From an uncultured Bacteroidales bacterium (GTDB lineage Bacteria > Bacteroidota > Bacteroidia > Bacteroidales > Paludibacteraceae): a stretch of DNA of 53,663 nt. How positions within the stretch are numbered: position 1 is the first letter of the stretch; every line of letters begins with the position of its first letter. A model generated the notes under the pieces. That model was given only the letters and a program-made list of their open reading frames with translations. It searched no databases and was not told where the DNA came from. The DNA lies in NCBI GenBank assembly GCA_903927945.1, contig CAIYOZ010000042.1, positions 1 to 53,663 of the forward strand, given 5' to 3'. A program made the translations under genes and the position numbers. Positions 34,481 to 45,000 of the stretch are shown here, piece after piece.

Positions 34481-35764
34481 ATGAGTGAATCAACGTTGGC
34501 TTTACTGGGTTTGGGAATGATAACCACTTTTATCACGCTCATCCTGACCAAGCGGCTTTCCCCGTTTGTGGCACTAACCCTTATCCCGATTCTCTTTGGA
34601 CTGATGACCGGGGCCGGGTTGGGATTAGGCAAAATGATGGAAAACGGGATTAGGGATACAGCACCTACAGGCGTGTTGATTATGTTCGGTATTCTGTATT
34701 TTGGAATCATGTTTGAAGTAGGACTCTTTGAACCATTGATTATTAAATTTTTACAAATTGCCAAAGGTGATCCCTTGAAAGTCATTATGGGAACCTGCGT
34801 ACTCTCATTCATCGTAGCAATGGATGGCGATGGAGCAGCTACTTACCTGATCATCGTCGGAGCCATGCTTCCGGTGTATAAACGGCTTGGAATAAATCCG
34901 TTAATTCTGACTTGCATATTGACGCTATGTGTAGGCATAATGATCAAACTTCCCTGGACGGGGGCAAATGCCCGTGTGTTGAGTGCACTACATCTTAATC
35001 CGTCTGAGCTTTTCAATCCGATTATTCCGGCTATGCTGGCATCAATGGTTTGGGTTTTAATGGTGGCTTATTATTTCGGTTTAAAAGAGCGGAAGCGGCT
35101 GGGAATTCAACTTATTGAAATTACTGAAAGCAAGGAAATAAAAAATAAAGTGCTCTATTTTACCAATCTTTTGCTAACCATTGTTCTGATAGTTGCATTG
35201 GTTTCAGGATTATTCCCTATTGCAGTAACCTTTATGGTGGGTCTCGCCATTGCCCTGATTCTCAATTTTCCGAATCTTGAAGAACAACGAAAACGATTAG
35301 CAGCACATGCCGCCAGCGCACTCTCAGTAGGTTCCATGGTTTTTGCAGCCGGTATATTCACAGGCATACTGTCCGGTACAAAAATGCTGAACGCCATGGC
35401 TCAAAGTTTTATACGCATCATTCCCGATTCATTAGGACCCAATATGGCGGTAATCACTGCCATAACCTCTATGCCATTCACTTATTTTATCAGCAATGAT
35501 GCCTATTATTATGGAATCATTCCGTTAACTGCCGTCACAGCCTCCCATTTCACGGTTCCTGCCATTGAAATCGGAAGAGCATCCTTGATGGGGCAATCAG
35601 TTCATATGCTAAGCCCGTTGGTTGCCTCCACCTATTTGTTGATAGGACTGGCAGACGTGAGCTTTGCAGCACATCAACGATTTACGCTTAAATGGGCTGT
35701 TGGTTCCGTATTGGTGATGACGCTTGTAACGATTTTAACCGGCGTTATCACGATTTATTTATAA
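34481..35764 (+). CDS. CitMHS-type citrate/divalent-metal:proton symporter
   Basis: A 427-residue polytopic membrane protein with about twelve helices. GMTTFITLILTKRLSPFVALTLIPI at the N-terminus, the loop AMDGDGAATYLI (conserved in CitMHS/CitN proteins), MIKLPWTGANARVLSALHL and ISNDAYYYGIIP, split over the sequence, identify the citrate-metal symporter family. It imports citrate complexed with Mg2+ or Ca2+, matching the citrate lyase genes directly upstream (73-nt gap). A strong terminator follows. Confidence 0.9.
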   Translation: MSESTLALLGLGMITTFITLILTKRLSPFVALTLIPILFGLMTGAGLGLGKMMENGIRDTAPTGVLIMFGILYFGIMFEVGLFEPLIIKFLQIAKGDPLKVIMGTCVLSFIVAMDGDGAATYLIIVGAMLPVYKRLGINPLILTCILTLCVGIMIKLPWTGANARVLSALHLNPSELFNPIIPAMLASMVWVLMVAYYFGLKERKRLGIQLIEITESKEIKNKVLYFTNLLLTIVLIVALVSGLFPIAVTFMVGLAIALILNFPNLEEQRKRLAAHAASALSVGSMVFAAGIFTGILSGTKMLNAMAQSFIRIIPDSLGPNMAVITAITSMPFTYFISNDAYYYGIIPLTAVTASHFTVPAIEIGRASLMGQSVHMLSPLVASTYLLIGLADVSFAAHQRFTLKWAVGSVLVMTLVTILTGVITIYL

Positions 35765-35862
35765 AATTCTTTTGAATATACTATCTGATTAAATTCTAAA
35801 AATACTACTTAACCTGCTGACTTATTGGCTTAATTAATTCAATACCTATAAATTACTATTTG

Positions 35863-35898
35863 AAAACAGAGTTGCTTAAAAAGTAACTCTGTTTTTAG
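35863..35898 (+). terminator. Terminator after the citrate module
   Basis: AAAACAGAGTTGCTT pairs with AAGTAACTCTGTTTT over 15 bp (one G-T wobble) around an AAA loop (35863-35895), followed by TTAGTT. Confidence 0.85.
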
Positions 35899-35987
35899 TT
35901 ATATCCAAGGTCTGAAATACTCCAAATTAGAGGTTCGATTATCGAATGGATTTAGATTATAGCAGACTTTACCTGTTATCTATGTAC

Positions 35988-36187
35988 CTCCTTAGATCCT
36001 CCTTAGTAATTCCTGCAAGAGTCTTTATAAATAGTTTACGAAAAAGATTCTAAAAGCAAACGAAATACATAGATAAAACATATCTATTTAGATATGTCTT
36101 TTCTATGTATTATATATGTATTATCTATGTATTATTTATGTAATGTCTAAAGACTCTTGCAGGAATTACTAAGGAGGTTCTAAGGAG
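35988..36187. repeat. Palindromic element with 40-bp inverted arms and 11-bp phased core, copy 2
   Basis: Arms 35988-36027 and 36148-36187 match at 39 of 40 positions in inverted orientation. Each arm starts with CTCCTTAG repeated 11 bp apart. The core contains a nested inverted repeat (AATACATAG...CTATGTATT; ACATATCTA...AGATATGT) and four direct 11-bp units CTATGTATTAT/ATATGTATTAT/CTATGTATTAT/TTATGTAATGT at 36103-36146. On the minus strand it shares TTTAGACATTACATA with 1592-1606. Confidence 0.85.
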
Positions 36188-36439
36188 TTAGTGTATAGAC
36201 ATACGGAGGGATGGAATAACCCCAAAATGTGGAAAAATATCTCATTACAGGAGTCGAAAATAAGTTGCAGATATGTGGCAGGTAATTATCCTGGAATGTT
36301 TTCAGTGTATCCTGGATGGTGTTGTTATTGATACTTTTGAGGTTCCGGTGAAAGGGCTTGAACTCTTTGAAGTCTCAACCGTTATATACATCCAATGACA
36401 TATGTTTTCACTCCTTAAATTACTTAAATCGAATAAATT

Positions 36440-37489
36440 ATGGATATTGCACGAAGATCAGCCCACAATCCCCTTCTACGCCCGTCAGACCTGAAAGCGG
36501 GAATAGGCGGAATGGAAATAACCTGCCTGCTCAACCCCGGGGTATTCAGGATGAACAACAAGACCTGGCTGTTGCTGCGCGTTGCGGAAAGGCCCCAACA
36601 AATAGCCGATAAAATCAGTTTCCCCATCTATACCCCCGAAGGAACCATTGAAGTACTCAGCTTTGATAAGAATGATCCGCAGCTGGATGCCACTGATCCA
36701 CGAGTGATCATGTACAAGGGGAAAAATTATTTAACCACGTTATCCTATTTGAGGTTGGTTTGCAGTGATGATGATATCCATTTTGGAGAAGATCCGGCCT
36801 ACCCGCCTATATTCGGGCAGGGTGATCTGGAGGCCTTCGGGATTGAAGATTGCCGGGTAGCCAGCATGGAAGATGGTTATTACCTCACCTTTACCGAGGT
36901 ATCTTCCGTGGCGGTAGGTGTAGGGTTGATAGCTACTCATGATTTTCAACATTACGACCGACTGGGAATGATTTTCCCACCCCACAACAAGGATTGTGCT
37001 TTGTTTGAGGAAAAGATCAACGGGATGTATTACGCCCTGCACCGTCCCAGCAGCCCTGAATTAGGCGGAAACTATATCTGGCTGGCCGAATCACCCGACA
37101 GGGTTCACTGGGGAAACCACAAATGCGTGGCTGTAACCCGTGAAGGCAGTTGGGATGAAGCCAGGGTAGGCGCAGGAGGTGCACCGATAAAAACATCAGA
37201 AGGCTGGCTGGAAATATACCACGGAGCCAGCCGTGATCACCGCTATTGCCTGGGAGCCTTGTTGCTCGATCTAAATGATCCTTCAAAAGTACTGGCACGA
37301 AGCAAGGAACCGATTATGGAGCCTATCGCCGAATATGAAAAAACAGGATTCTTCGGAAATGTAGTGTTTACCAACGGACATTACGTACAGGGGGATACCG
37401 TGAAAATATTCTACGGGGCGAGCGATGAAGTGATATGCAGTGCTGAATTCTCCATCACAGAAATACTCAACTCATTAAAAACTACGTGA
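36440..37489 (+). CDS. GH130-family glycoside phosphorylase or hydrolase
   Basis: A 349-residue five-bladed beta-propeller enzyme. The GH130 fingerprint is present: HNPLL near the N-terminus, LLNPGVF...LLLRVAERP (Arg47), GIEDCRV with the probable catalytic Asp137, HRPSSPELGG, ARVGAGGAPIKT and IYHGASRDHRYCLGA. GH130 enzymes mostly phosphorolyse beta-mannosides to mannose 1-phosphate. No signal peptide, so it acts in the cytosol, and its gene overlaps the MFS transporter by 1 nt. I cannot fix the GH130 subgroup. Confidence 0.88.
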   Translation: MDIARRSAHNPLLRPSDLKAGIGGMEITCLLNPGVFRMNNKTWLLLRVAERPQQIADKISFPIYTPEGTIEVLSFDKNDPQLDATDPRVIMYKGKNYLTTLSYLRLVCSDDDIHFGEDPAYPPIFGQGDLEAFGIEDCRVASMEDGYYLTFTEVSSVAVGVGLIATHDFQHYDRLGMIFPPHNKDCALFEEKINGMYYALHRPSSPELGGNYIWLAESPDRVHWGNHKCVAVTREGSWDEARVGAGGAPIKTSEGWLEIYHGASRDHRYCLGALLLDLNDPSKVLARSKEPIMEPIAEYEKTGFFGNVVFTNGHYVQGDTVKIFYGASDEVICSAEFSITEILNSLKTT

Positions 37490-38757
37490 TGGCCAACAAA
37501 TTAGCAGGAGAATATCTATTCTTCAAATCGCAGCCCAAAAACATACGTACACTCTTGATCACCAACATGCTCTATGGACTTATTCTGCCCATTATAGAGA
37601 TTTTTGTGGGGGCGTACATCATGCGAAACACAGGTAACTCATCGTATGTGGCTATCTTTCAGCTTTTCATGTATGTAGGGGTTGTGAGCACTTCTATCCT
37701 CAATGGTGCTTTGTTGAAGATATTTAAAGTGAACTGGCTGTACAGTTTTGGGATTATGCTTTCAGCAGTTGCCTTGATGGTGATGATGTTTGTTCATTCC
37801 ATTGGTATCGTTCAGTTAGGCTTTGCAGGCTTTGCTATAGGTGCTTCTACAGGATTCTTTTGGACTAACCGTTATTTATTGGCCCTTAATTCAACAAACG
37901 ACAAGAATCGTAACTACTTCTTCGGGTTGGAATCGTTCTTTTTCTCCCTGTGGAGCATAGTGGTACCTTTAACGGTGGGTGCTTTTTTAGGAACCATCAA
38001 CGGAAAAGTGTGGTTTGGTCATACTGTAGATGTCAACATGGGATATGAAATTATTACCGTGGTTATATTTTTTATTGCCATCGCAGCCTGCCTGGTCTTG
38101 TCGAAAGGTGACTTCGTCAATCCTATACAGAAGAAATTCATTTATTTCAAATACCATGTGTTATGGCAGAAGTTTTTGGCATTGGCGAGCCTGAAGGGAA
38201 TGGTACAGGGCTTTCTGGTGACGGCACCGGCTATCCTGGTCATGAAACTGGTGGGGAACGAAGGATCATTGGGACTAATTCAGGGAGTGGCAGGTGGAGT
38301 AACGGCTATCATAGTCTATGTGCTCGGTCGTATAGCAAAACCTGAACACCGGATGCGGATTTTCGGATTTGGATTGGTAGTGTTCTTTATTGGGACAATG
38401 GTGAATGGAATCATGTTCTCGGCGATCGGAGTGATCATTTTCGTACTCTGTAAAGTGTTGTTCCAGCCACTCCATGACCTGGCTTATTTTCCGACTATGA
38501 TGAAAACGATTGATGCGGTGTCAGCTATCGAGAAGCGGAATGAATATGCCTATATCCTGAGCCATGAAGTCGGATTGTTCTTTGGTCGCGCCGGTGGAAT
38601 GATCCTGTTTATATCCTTGTATAATTTTGCTTCAGAGACATTCGCTTTGAAATATGCCTTAATCATTGTCGGGGCATTGCAATTGATATCCTTGCCATTA
38701 GCGAAACATATTATCAAGGAAATTGATACAAGATATAAAGTAACGATTAGTGATTAG
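37489..38757 (+). CDS. MFS sugar transporter
   Basis: A 422-residue major facilitator with about twelve hydrophobic helices, start ATG at 37489 inside the previous stop (TGATG). The first helices are LLITNMLYGLILPIIEIFVGAYIM and FQLFMYVGVVSTSILNG-type, with a MFS-like loop after TM2; LNSTNDKNRNYFFGLESF follows TM5. These transporters accompany GH130 genes and carry the oligosaccharide to be phosphorolysed. Substrate inferred from the neighbour only. Confidence 0.85.
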   Translation: MANKLAGEYLFFKSQPKNIRTLLITNMLYGLILPIIEIFVGAYIMRNTGNSSYVAIFQLFMYVGVVSTSILNGALLKIFKVNWLYSFGIMLSAVALMVMMFVHSIGIVQLGFAGFAIGASTGFFWTNRYLLALNSTNDKNRNYFFGLESFFFSLWSIVVPLTVGAFLGTINGKVWFGHTVDVNMGYEIITVVIFFIAIAACLVLSKGDFVNPIQKKFIYFKYHVLWQKFLALASLKGMVQGFLVTAPAILVMKLVGNEGSLGLIQGVAGGVTAIIVYVLGRIAKPEHRMRIFGFGLVVFFIGTMVNGIMFSAIGVIIFVLCKVLFQPLHDLAYFPTMMKTIDAVSAIEKRNEYAYILSHEVGLFFGRAGGMILFISLYNFASETFALKYALIIVGALQLISLPLAKHIIKEIDTRYKVTISD

Positions 38758-38862
38758 TGATAAGTGATTAACGATAAGTGATAAATGTTAAATGTTAAAA
38801 GTGCTATATTAAAATTTGGTGGTTTTAAATGATCGAAAATATAGGAGACGATGGTAATTACA

Positions 38863-38885
38863 CATCCCCTTCAGGGGTTTGGGGT
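38863..38885 (+). repeat. Third copy of the dispersed 23-bp repeat
   Basis: CATCCCCTTCAGGGGTTTGGGGT-like copy (two differences from 15979-16001, given here in two pieces: CATCCCCTTCAGGGG and TTTGGGGT). It lies 43 nt before the oxidoreductase start, comparable to the copy 27 nt before susC. Confidence 0.8.
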
Positions 38886-38928
38886 TATTATTATTAATTA
38901 TAAATTATGAATTGTCAATTATTAAGCT

Positions 38929-40101
38929 ATGAGTATCTCAACGAACGAATTAAAGATAGGCATCGTGGGTGCGGGTGGTTTTGCGGAATTCGCATCACAG
39001 TCTTTTTTGAAGGTGCCGGGAGTTAAAATTGTTGCGATTTTTGATATAAACAGCACTGCTGCTAATAAAATGGCAAAGGACCTGTCAGCCATACCTTTTA
39101 GCGAATATGAGTCATTCCTGGGTAACCGTGAAATGAGTCTTGTTTATATTGCTACCCCTCCCTATTTACATTTCTCCCAATCGAAAGCGGCCTTACTGGC
39201 AGGAAAGCATGTGATCTGCGAAAAGCCGGCAGCACTGAAGACATTGGAAGCGGAGGAACTTGTTGCACTGGGAAGAAGTAAGAAATTACTCTATGTAGTC
39301 GACCTGATGCAGCGGTACAATCCATTAAGCGATGTGGTCAAAAAAATCATAAAAGAAAAAATGCTCGGGGAATTCGTTCATGGTTTCTTTGAAAATTATG
39401 CCAGTGATGAAAAACTAACTAAAGATCATTGGTTTTGGGATGAAGCGAAAAGCGGTGGGATCTTTATTGAGCATGGAGTTCATTTCTTTGATTTGTTTTC
39501 AGGATGGTTGGGAAAAGGGGAAGTCATTCATTCAGCCCAATGGCAGCGTCCGAATGTGGAAGAAAAGATCATAGACCGTGTTCAGGCTATCGTAAATTAT
39601 CCCGATGGTCCGGTTAATTTCTACCATGGCTTCGACCAGCCAAAGATACTCGATCGTCAGGAAATGAGACTGGAGTTTGAAAAGGGAGATATTTCACTCT
39701 ATGAATGGGTCCCTGTAAAAATGAGGTTGCATGGGTTACTTGGCGACGAGCAACTTGAAAAACTTAAGATCTCCCTTCCGGGGTGTTCTATTATCAGACA
39801 CAGTGCCACAATTTCCACTTCTGATTATGCCAGTTCAATGATCGATGAGAGTTCATCATCTACAAAGACTCAAAAAGTGATGGGACGATTTAAAAATGTG
39901 GTTTTTGATCAATTTATCACGGTGGAATATGGTAGCAACGCAGAAAAACAAGATCGCTATGAGTTACTGCTCACTTCCATGATCAAAGACCAATGGAATT
40001 GGATACTTGATAACTCGGCGGTCAGGGTCATAGACGATACGAATGCGGTTGAATCATTGCGGATGGCAGAAATGGCGACAAATGTGGCAATCAATTTTTA
40101 A
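38929..40101 (+). CDS. Gfo/Idh/MocA-family sugar oxidoreductase
   Basis: A 390-residue NAD(P)-dependent oxidoreductase. The Rossmann N-terminus has GIVGAGGFAEFA (12-23), followed by the conserved substrate-pocket sequence CEKPAALKTLEAEEL with the family Lys, and a C-terminal alpha/beta domain containing HWFWDEAKSGGIFIEHGVHFFDL, where His and Asp line the active site. Members dehydrogenate or epimerise sugars and related polyols. It has no signal peptide. The gene starts 171 nt after the transporter and belongs to the second glycan locus; the exact reaction is not deducible. Confidence 0.85.
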   Translation: MSISTNELKIGIVGAGGFAEFASQSFLKVPGVKIVAIFDINSTAANKMAKDLSAIPFSEYESFLGNREMSLVYIATPPYLHFSQSKAALLAGKHVICEKPAALKTLEAEELVALGRSKKLLYVVDLMQRYNPLSDVVKKIIKEKMLGEFVHGFFENYASDEKLTKDHWFWDEAKSGGIFIEHGVHFFDLFSGWLGKGEVIHSAQWQRPNVEEKIIDRVQAIVNYPDGPVNFYHGFDQPKILDRQEMRLEFEKGDISLYEWVPVKMRLHGLLGDEQLEKLKISLPGCSIIRHSATISTSDYASSMIDESSSSTKTQKVMGRFKNVVFDQFITVEYGSNAEKQDRYELLLTSMIKDQWNWILDNSAVRVIDDTNAVESLRMAEMATNVAINF

Positions 40102-40213
40102 CGATAAGTGATAAGTGATTAACGATTAGTGATTAACAAATAAGGATGAATGAAAAGTGATTAACGATTAACAAAAGATGAATAGTGATTAATTTTAAAT
40201 GATTATCGCTAAT
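40102..40213. repeat. GATTAACGATA-type low-complexity repeats
   Basis: The gap is filled with degenerate copies of AGTGATTAACGAT and GATAAGTGATTAACG; similar text occurs at 38757-38800. No gene or promoter was recognised. Confidence 0.7.
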
Positions 40214-41941
40214 ATGAAAAAATATAAATCAACTCTCATTTTCGTTTTCCTGGCAGGAATCATGTTTTCCTGTGTGGCGAATGATAACTTCGGAAAGGCA
40301 ATCATCCAAACGGCCATTCCAAGGATAGAATTGATGTCCAATTCCCCACAACCCTATAAGATCATTGATTGGAAACAAAAGGCGAAAGACTATGATGCCT
40401 ACGTTTTCGATTTCAACCCTGATATGCCTGCCGGTAAAATGATCTGGCTGGATAGTAGCCAACGCAACCTTCCCCAGACAACCTTTGGCCTCTATACGGC
40501 TATTCACGATGTCCGTCAGGGACCCACCCATAATAACGGCGAGTTCCATGAAAGCCTGAATTCACTTTCGGCTATCCTGGGTGCCGGCCTTATGGGAATT
40601 GACAAGACACATCAGAACGGATATAACTACGTGAAGATGATTCAGAACTACTTCAATTCGGGTACCGGATGGAATATCATGATGAACAACACCAGTCCTG
40701 AAATAGCGCAACAGGGTGGTGGATACGGTCGCGACTGGTGGTATGATGTGTTGCCCAATGTACTGTTTTATGCCGTGAGTGATGTATTTCCGAACGTGTC
40801 AAATGCAGATTACATCCAGCGCAGCATTGCTGAAAAGTTTTGCAAGGCGGACTCTGTGCTCCAAGGCAATTACAATTGTTCGTATTTCGATTATGGTAAA
40901 ATGAAAGGAATGGTCAACAAGATACCTTTTCAGCAGGATGCTGCCGGTGGTCATGGCTATGTGTTGTATGCCGCTTACCATAAATATAAAAATGCACGAT
41001 ACCTGGCTCATGCAAAATCCGCTATTGCCTCCCTGAACAACCAGAAAGAAAGCCGTTTCTATGAGATATTACTTCCGATGGGAATTTATACGGCTGCCCG
41101 GTTAAATGCAGAACAAGGAACGAAGTACGATATTAAGAAAATGATCAACTGGGTGTTCGAAGGGTGCAAGAATCCAAAAGCGCGCAATGGTTGGGGTGTG
41201 ATTGTGGGGAAATGGGGTGATTTTGATGTCAGCGGTTTACAGGGCAGCATCATTGATGGTGGCGGATATGCCTTTTTAATGAATAGTATGAAAATGGCCT
41301 TGCCACTCGTTCCTATGGTAAAATATGATCCCCGTTTTGCCAGGGCCATCGGGAAATGGATGCTGAATAATGTCAACTCCGCACGCCTGTTTTTTCCGAA
41401 TGAGATTCCCGATCGTAACCAATGGTTGCCGGAAATGAAAAACTACACTCATTCCCTGGTGGCTTATGAAGGACTCCGTTATGAAGATTGTTACCATAAA
41501 CTAGCCCTGGTAGGAGTTCATCCGGTAGCCTTGGGTGATGGCCCGAACTGGAATCCGGGGAATCCGAAAGAAACTATGTTCAGCCTGTATAGCACTTCAC
41601 CTGTTGGAATCATGGGAGCGATAGTCGATACCACGGATGTGAGAATGATTCTGCGTCTCAATTGCAATGCCACTGATTTTTACGCAAACACCAAATACCC
41701 GACCTATTTGTATTACAACCCATACTCTATAAACAAAACGGTCATCTATCATCCTTCGGGATTGGTGGATGTATTTGATATTGTATCCAAGACTTATGTG
41801 GCCAAAGATATTTCGAGTGGAACACAAATTACCCTGCCGGCTGATCAGGCGCGAATCCTGGTGGAAATTCCTACCGGGTTGGTGATTGAACGAAAAAAGG
41901 AATTCCTAGTTGTGAACGGAATTACGATATCATTTAAATGA
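40214..41941 (+). CDS. Lipoprotein of an unrecognised helical (possibly alpha/alpha toroid) family
   Basis: A 575-residue lipoprotein from the ATG at 40214; the signal ends FSC (Cys20), and the upstream ATG at 40199 would add five residues. I do not recognise the family. Conserved with the N-terminal part of the protein at 50169-53282 are PRIELM, DWWYDVLPNV (about 174-183), GGHGYVLYAAYH, LLPMGIYTAARLNAEQGT, WGVIVGKWGDFDVSGL, a block KYDPRFARAIGKWMLN, and a beta-sandwich end (TYLYYNP...VDVFDI). The first 400 residues look like an all-helical barrel with aromatic and acidic residues in the shared motifs, as in many polysaccharide-active enzymes. It lies between an oxidoreductase and susC, suggesting a glycan hydrolase or lyase. 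Confidence 0.6.
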   Translation: MKKYKSTLIFVFLAGIMFSCVANDNFGKAIIQTAIPRIELMSNSPQPYKIIDWKQKAKDYDAYVFDFNPDMPAGKMIWLDSSQRNLPQTTFGLYTAIHDVRQGPTHNNGEFHESLNSLSAILGAGLMGIDKTHQNGYNYVKMIQNYFNSGTGWNIMMNNTSPEIAQQGGGYGRDWWYDVLPNVLFYAVSDVFPNVSNADYIQRSIAEKFCKADSVLQGNYNCSYFDYGKMKGMVNKIPFQQDAAGGHGYVLYAAYHKYKNARYLAHAKSAIASLNNQKESRFYEILLPMGIYTAARLNAEQGTKYDIKKMINWVFEGCKNPKARNGWGVIVGKWGDFDVSGLQGSIIDGGGYAFLMNSMKMALPLVPMVKYDPRFARAIGKWMLNNVNSARLFFPNEIPDRNQWLPEMKNYTHSLVAYEGLRYEDCYHKLALVGVHPVALGDGPNWNPGNPKETMFSLYSTSPVGIMGAIVDTTDVRMILRLNCNATDFYANTKYPTYLYYNPYSINKTVIYHPSGLVDVFDIVSKTYVAKDISSGTQITLPADQARILVEIPTGLVIERKKEFLVVNGITISFK

Positions 41942-42061
41942 GGTTTTCTAACAAACTTATTCATTTGTAAATTGTTTTATTATGGATGGATTCAAATTAA
42001 TTAATTACTAAATATCAAACATATAGATAATAAATAATACTAATAGCTCATACCGATTATT

Positions 42062-45000
42062 ATGAAAAAAACGCAGTTTATTATTTATTTTAGTATTTTC
42101 TGCCTGTGCCTTCAGGCTCAAAATGTAACGGTCACCGGAATTGTGAAAGACGCAACCACGAGTGAACTTTTGATAGGAGTAAACTTAGTTGTACCGGGGT
42201 CGAATACAGGTACTGTCACCGGAGTTAATGGTGATTTTTCAATTTCGGTGCCGGTCAATTCAACCTTACGGGTGTCGTATATCGGTTATCAGGTCCAGGA
42301 GTTTAAAGTCACAGAAGCGAAAGTACTGAATATCTTGCTGGTTTCTGAATCGAAGCAAATCGATGAAGTAGTCGTGGTGGGTTATTCTGTGCAAAAAAGA
42401 CGTGACGTTCTGGGAGCTGTAAGTAAAGTAAATAATGAAGAACTGACCAAAATACCGGTAGCCTCAGCACAGGATGCCTTGCAAGGAAGGGTTGCCGGGG
42501 TAGAAGTTTCAGCACAAACCGGAGCACCGGGAGCACCTATTTCTGTCCGTATACGTGGTGCCAGTTCTATTAATTCCAGCAATGATCCGCTTTACATAGT
42601 GGATGGCATACCGGTGGAAGGAGCTTTGAATAATCTTTCACCTAACGATATCGATAACATGACCATTTTGAAAGATGCATCCTCGGCTGCCATTTATGGA
42701 TCACGTGCCAATAACGGGGTAGTATTGATTACCACTAAACAGGGGAAATCAGGGGAAGCCAGGGTGACATATAATGCCCAGGTAGGCTTCCAAACACATG
42801 GATACCTGACACCCATGACCACTACACAGCAATACATACAACTGTATAATGAAGCAGCAAATAACGATAATTTAGTATTAAGCGCACCACGTCCTCTCAT
42901 AACAGGTGCATTGGTAAAAGATTTTCCGAATATAAATCATTTGGCTTCCATTTTTCAGACAGCACCCATTCAATCTCATGAATTATCCATCAGTGGGGGG
43001 AACGATAAAACAACGTATTTGGTATCTGCCAACTATTATAATCAGGTGGGAATCCTGAATCATACCGGTTACGACCGTTTCAGCATGCGATCAAATATTA
43101 ATTCCGAAGTAAAGAAATGGTTGCATGTGGGATTAAACGTCAGTGGTGGCATTTCAAATAGTCGGATGGTGTCAAGTTCGGGTGATGGATTTGTCGCTGA
43201 AGGGGGAAGTGTGATTCGTTATGCCTATTTTAGATCACCGGCGATACCCATAAAAAATACTGCCGGGCAATATGTTGACTTACCTTCTGATTTTTACGGT
43301 GATGCCGCCTATAACGTTTTCTTTGGTGATGGTTACAGTCCCGAAGGACTGGCAGCTAATACCGACAGGACACTGCAAATAAAAACCCTGTTGGCTACGG
43401 GAAATGTGTTGATTAATTTTCCGGCCAATCTCTTTTTGAAAACAACCCTGGGTGTCGATTATGCTAACAGTGGATCACGGGAATACGATGTGACCTGGGG
43501 TTCGGGGAATCGAATCAATAACCCGAATGCATTAGATATTTCGAATAATACGAATACAAACTGGACCATAAACAGCACCTTGAATCACAGCATTAAATTG
43601 GGAGAAAACAGCAACCTGACTTCCCTGATTGGTGCGGAGGCAATCAAAAATTCTTCGGTTGGACTATCAGCCAGTGATCGGAATTTTGCTTCGAATGATC
43701 CGAATTTCCTTTTCATTGGGAACGGGGTAGCATCACCTCCCCTGACAACTAATGTGACAGGCAGCCAAGGTGAATCAGGGTCAACCCTGCTTTCCTACTT
43801 TGCAAACGCTAATTACAATTACGCCCAAAAGTATTATTTATCCGGGATCATCCGCAGGGATGGATCATCCCGCTTCATAGGAAAGAACCAGTGGGGAACA
43901 TTTTATTCGGCTTCTGCCGGTTGGAATATCGATACCGAAGAATTTATGAAAGATATGGCTAATATCAGTAAATTAAAACTCCGGGTAGGGTATGGATCTA
44001 TCGGAAATCAGAATATTGCGCTCTATGCAAACCTGGACCAGTATTCCCCTAATTATTACTATACTTTTGGGGGAAATCCCACAAAGGGGTATGCTCAGAC
44101 ACAACTTGGCAATACAAATTTAAAATGGGAAACCAGCAATCAGTTCAATGCAGGGGTGGATCTGGAAATGTTTAAAGGAGTGTTCGGCGCTTCACTTGAT
44201 TACTTCAACAAACTATCCACTGATATGTTGGTCATAGCACCATTACCTCCTTCCGTAGGGAACGCATCACCAGCTTATATTAACAGCGGGAGTATGCTCA
44301 ATACCGGAGTCGACCTGGAGCTGTTTTACCGGAAAGAATATAATAAAGGCGGATTTAATATCACTTTAAATGGTGGATACCTTCATAATAATGTGGTGAA
44401 GTTAAATGCCCCTCTGGTAGGAGGACTTTTAGGAGGTGCATATGCTACTCAGACGGTGGTTGGCCAACCAATAGGTGCTTTTTACCTGTATCAGGTAGCG
44501 GGAATTTTTCAAAATCAAAGTGAAATTCTGACTTCCCCATTTCAAGGTACGGGCATTCAACCCGGTGATGTAAAATACGTGAATCAAAACGGAGATAATG
44601 TCATCGATGCAAGGGATCGTAAATACATGGGGAGTGCCATACCAACTTTCACGGCAGGGTTGACTCTTTCAGGGCACTATTCTGGATTCGATATTTCAGT
44701 ATTTTTCCAGGGAGCTTACGGGCAAAAAATTTATTCCAAGGTAAACGAGGATATAGTTGGTTTTTATCGTGGATTCAATGTGGCAGAAAGTTATTATACA
44801 CAACACTGGACTCCGTCAAATCATTCCAACACCCAGCCCCGTGCTTCGTGGTTAGCTTCTGCGAACAATATTATGGCTTCCTCCCGCTTTTTGGAAGATG
44901 GATCTTACACCCGGTTGAAGAACCTGCAAATCGGTTATACCATTCCCAATACTAAAAAAATTAAAATTGAGAGAATCCGGGTATACCTGGCCGGTACAAA

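Larger units (their letters stand above)
35765..36439. other. 675-bp intergenic region with a long palindromic element
   Basis: No gene is supported. It holds the terminator at 35863-35898 and the 200-bp palindromic element at 35988-36187 (listed). A short open frame at 36358-36612 overlaps the GH130 gene and is rejected. The remaining 36188-36439 shows no clear structure. Confidence 0.7.

Noticed and set aside
36103-36146. Possible CRISPR or coding tandem repeat
   Set aside because: Four contiguous 11-bp units with no spacers, in an AT-rich palindromic element; not a CRISPR and not in a gene.
36358-36612. Plus-strand open frame ahead of and into the GH130 gene
   Set aside because: It overlaps the start of the well-supported GH130 gene in another frame.
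38757-38930. Low-complexity gap as a small regulatory RNA
   Set aside because: GATTAGTGATAAGTG-type text is dispersed in several gaps of this window; no stable fold or promoter was recognised beyond the 23-bp repeat copy.
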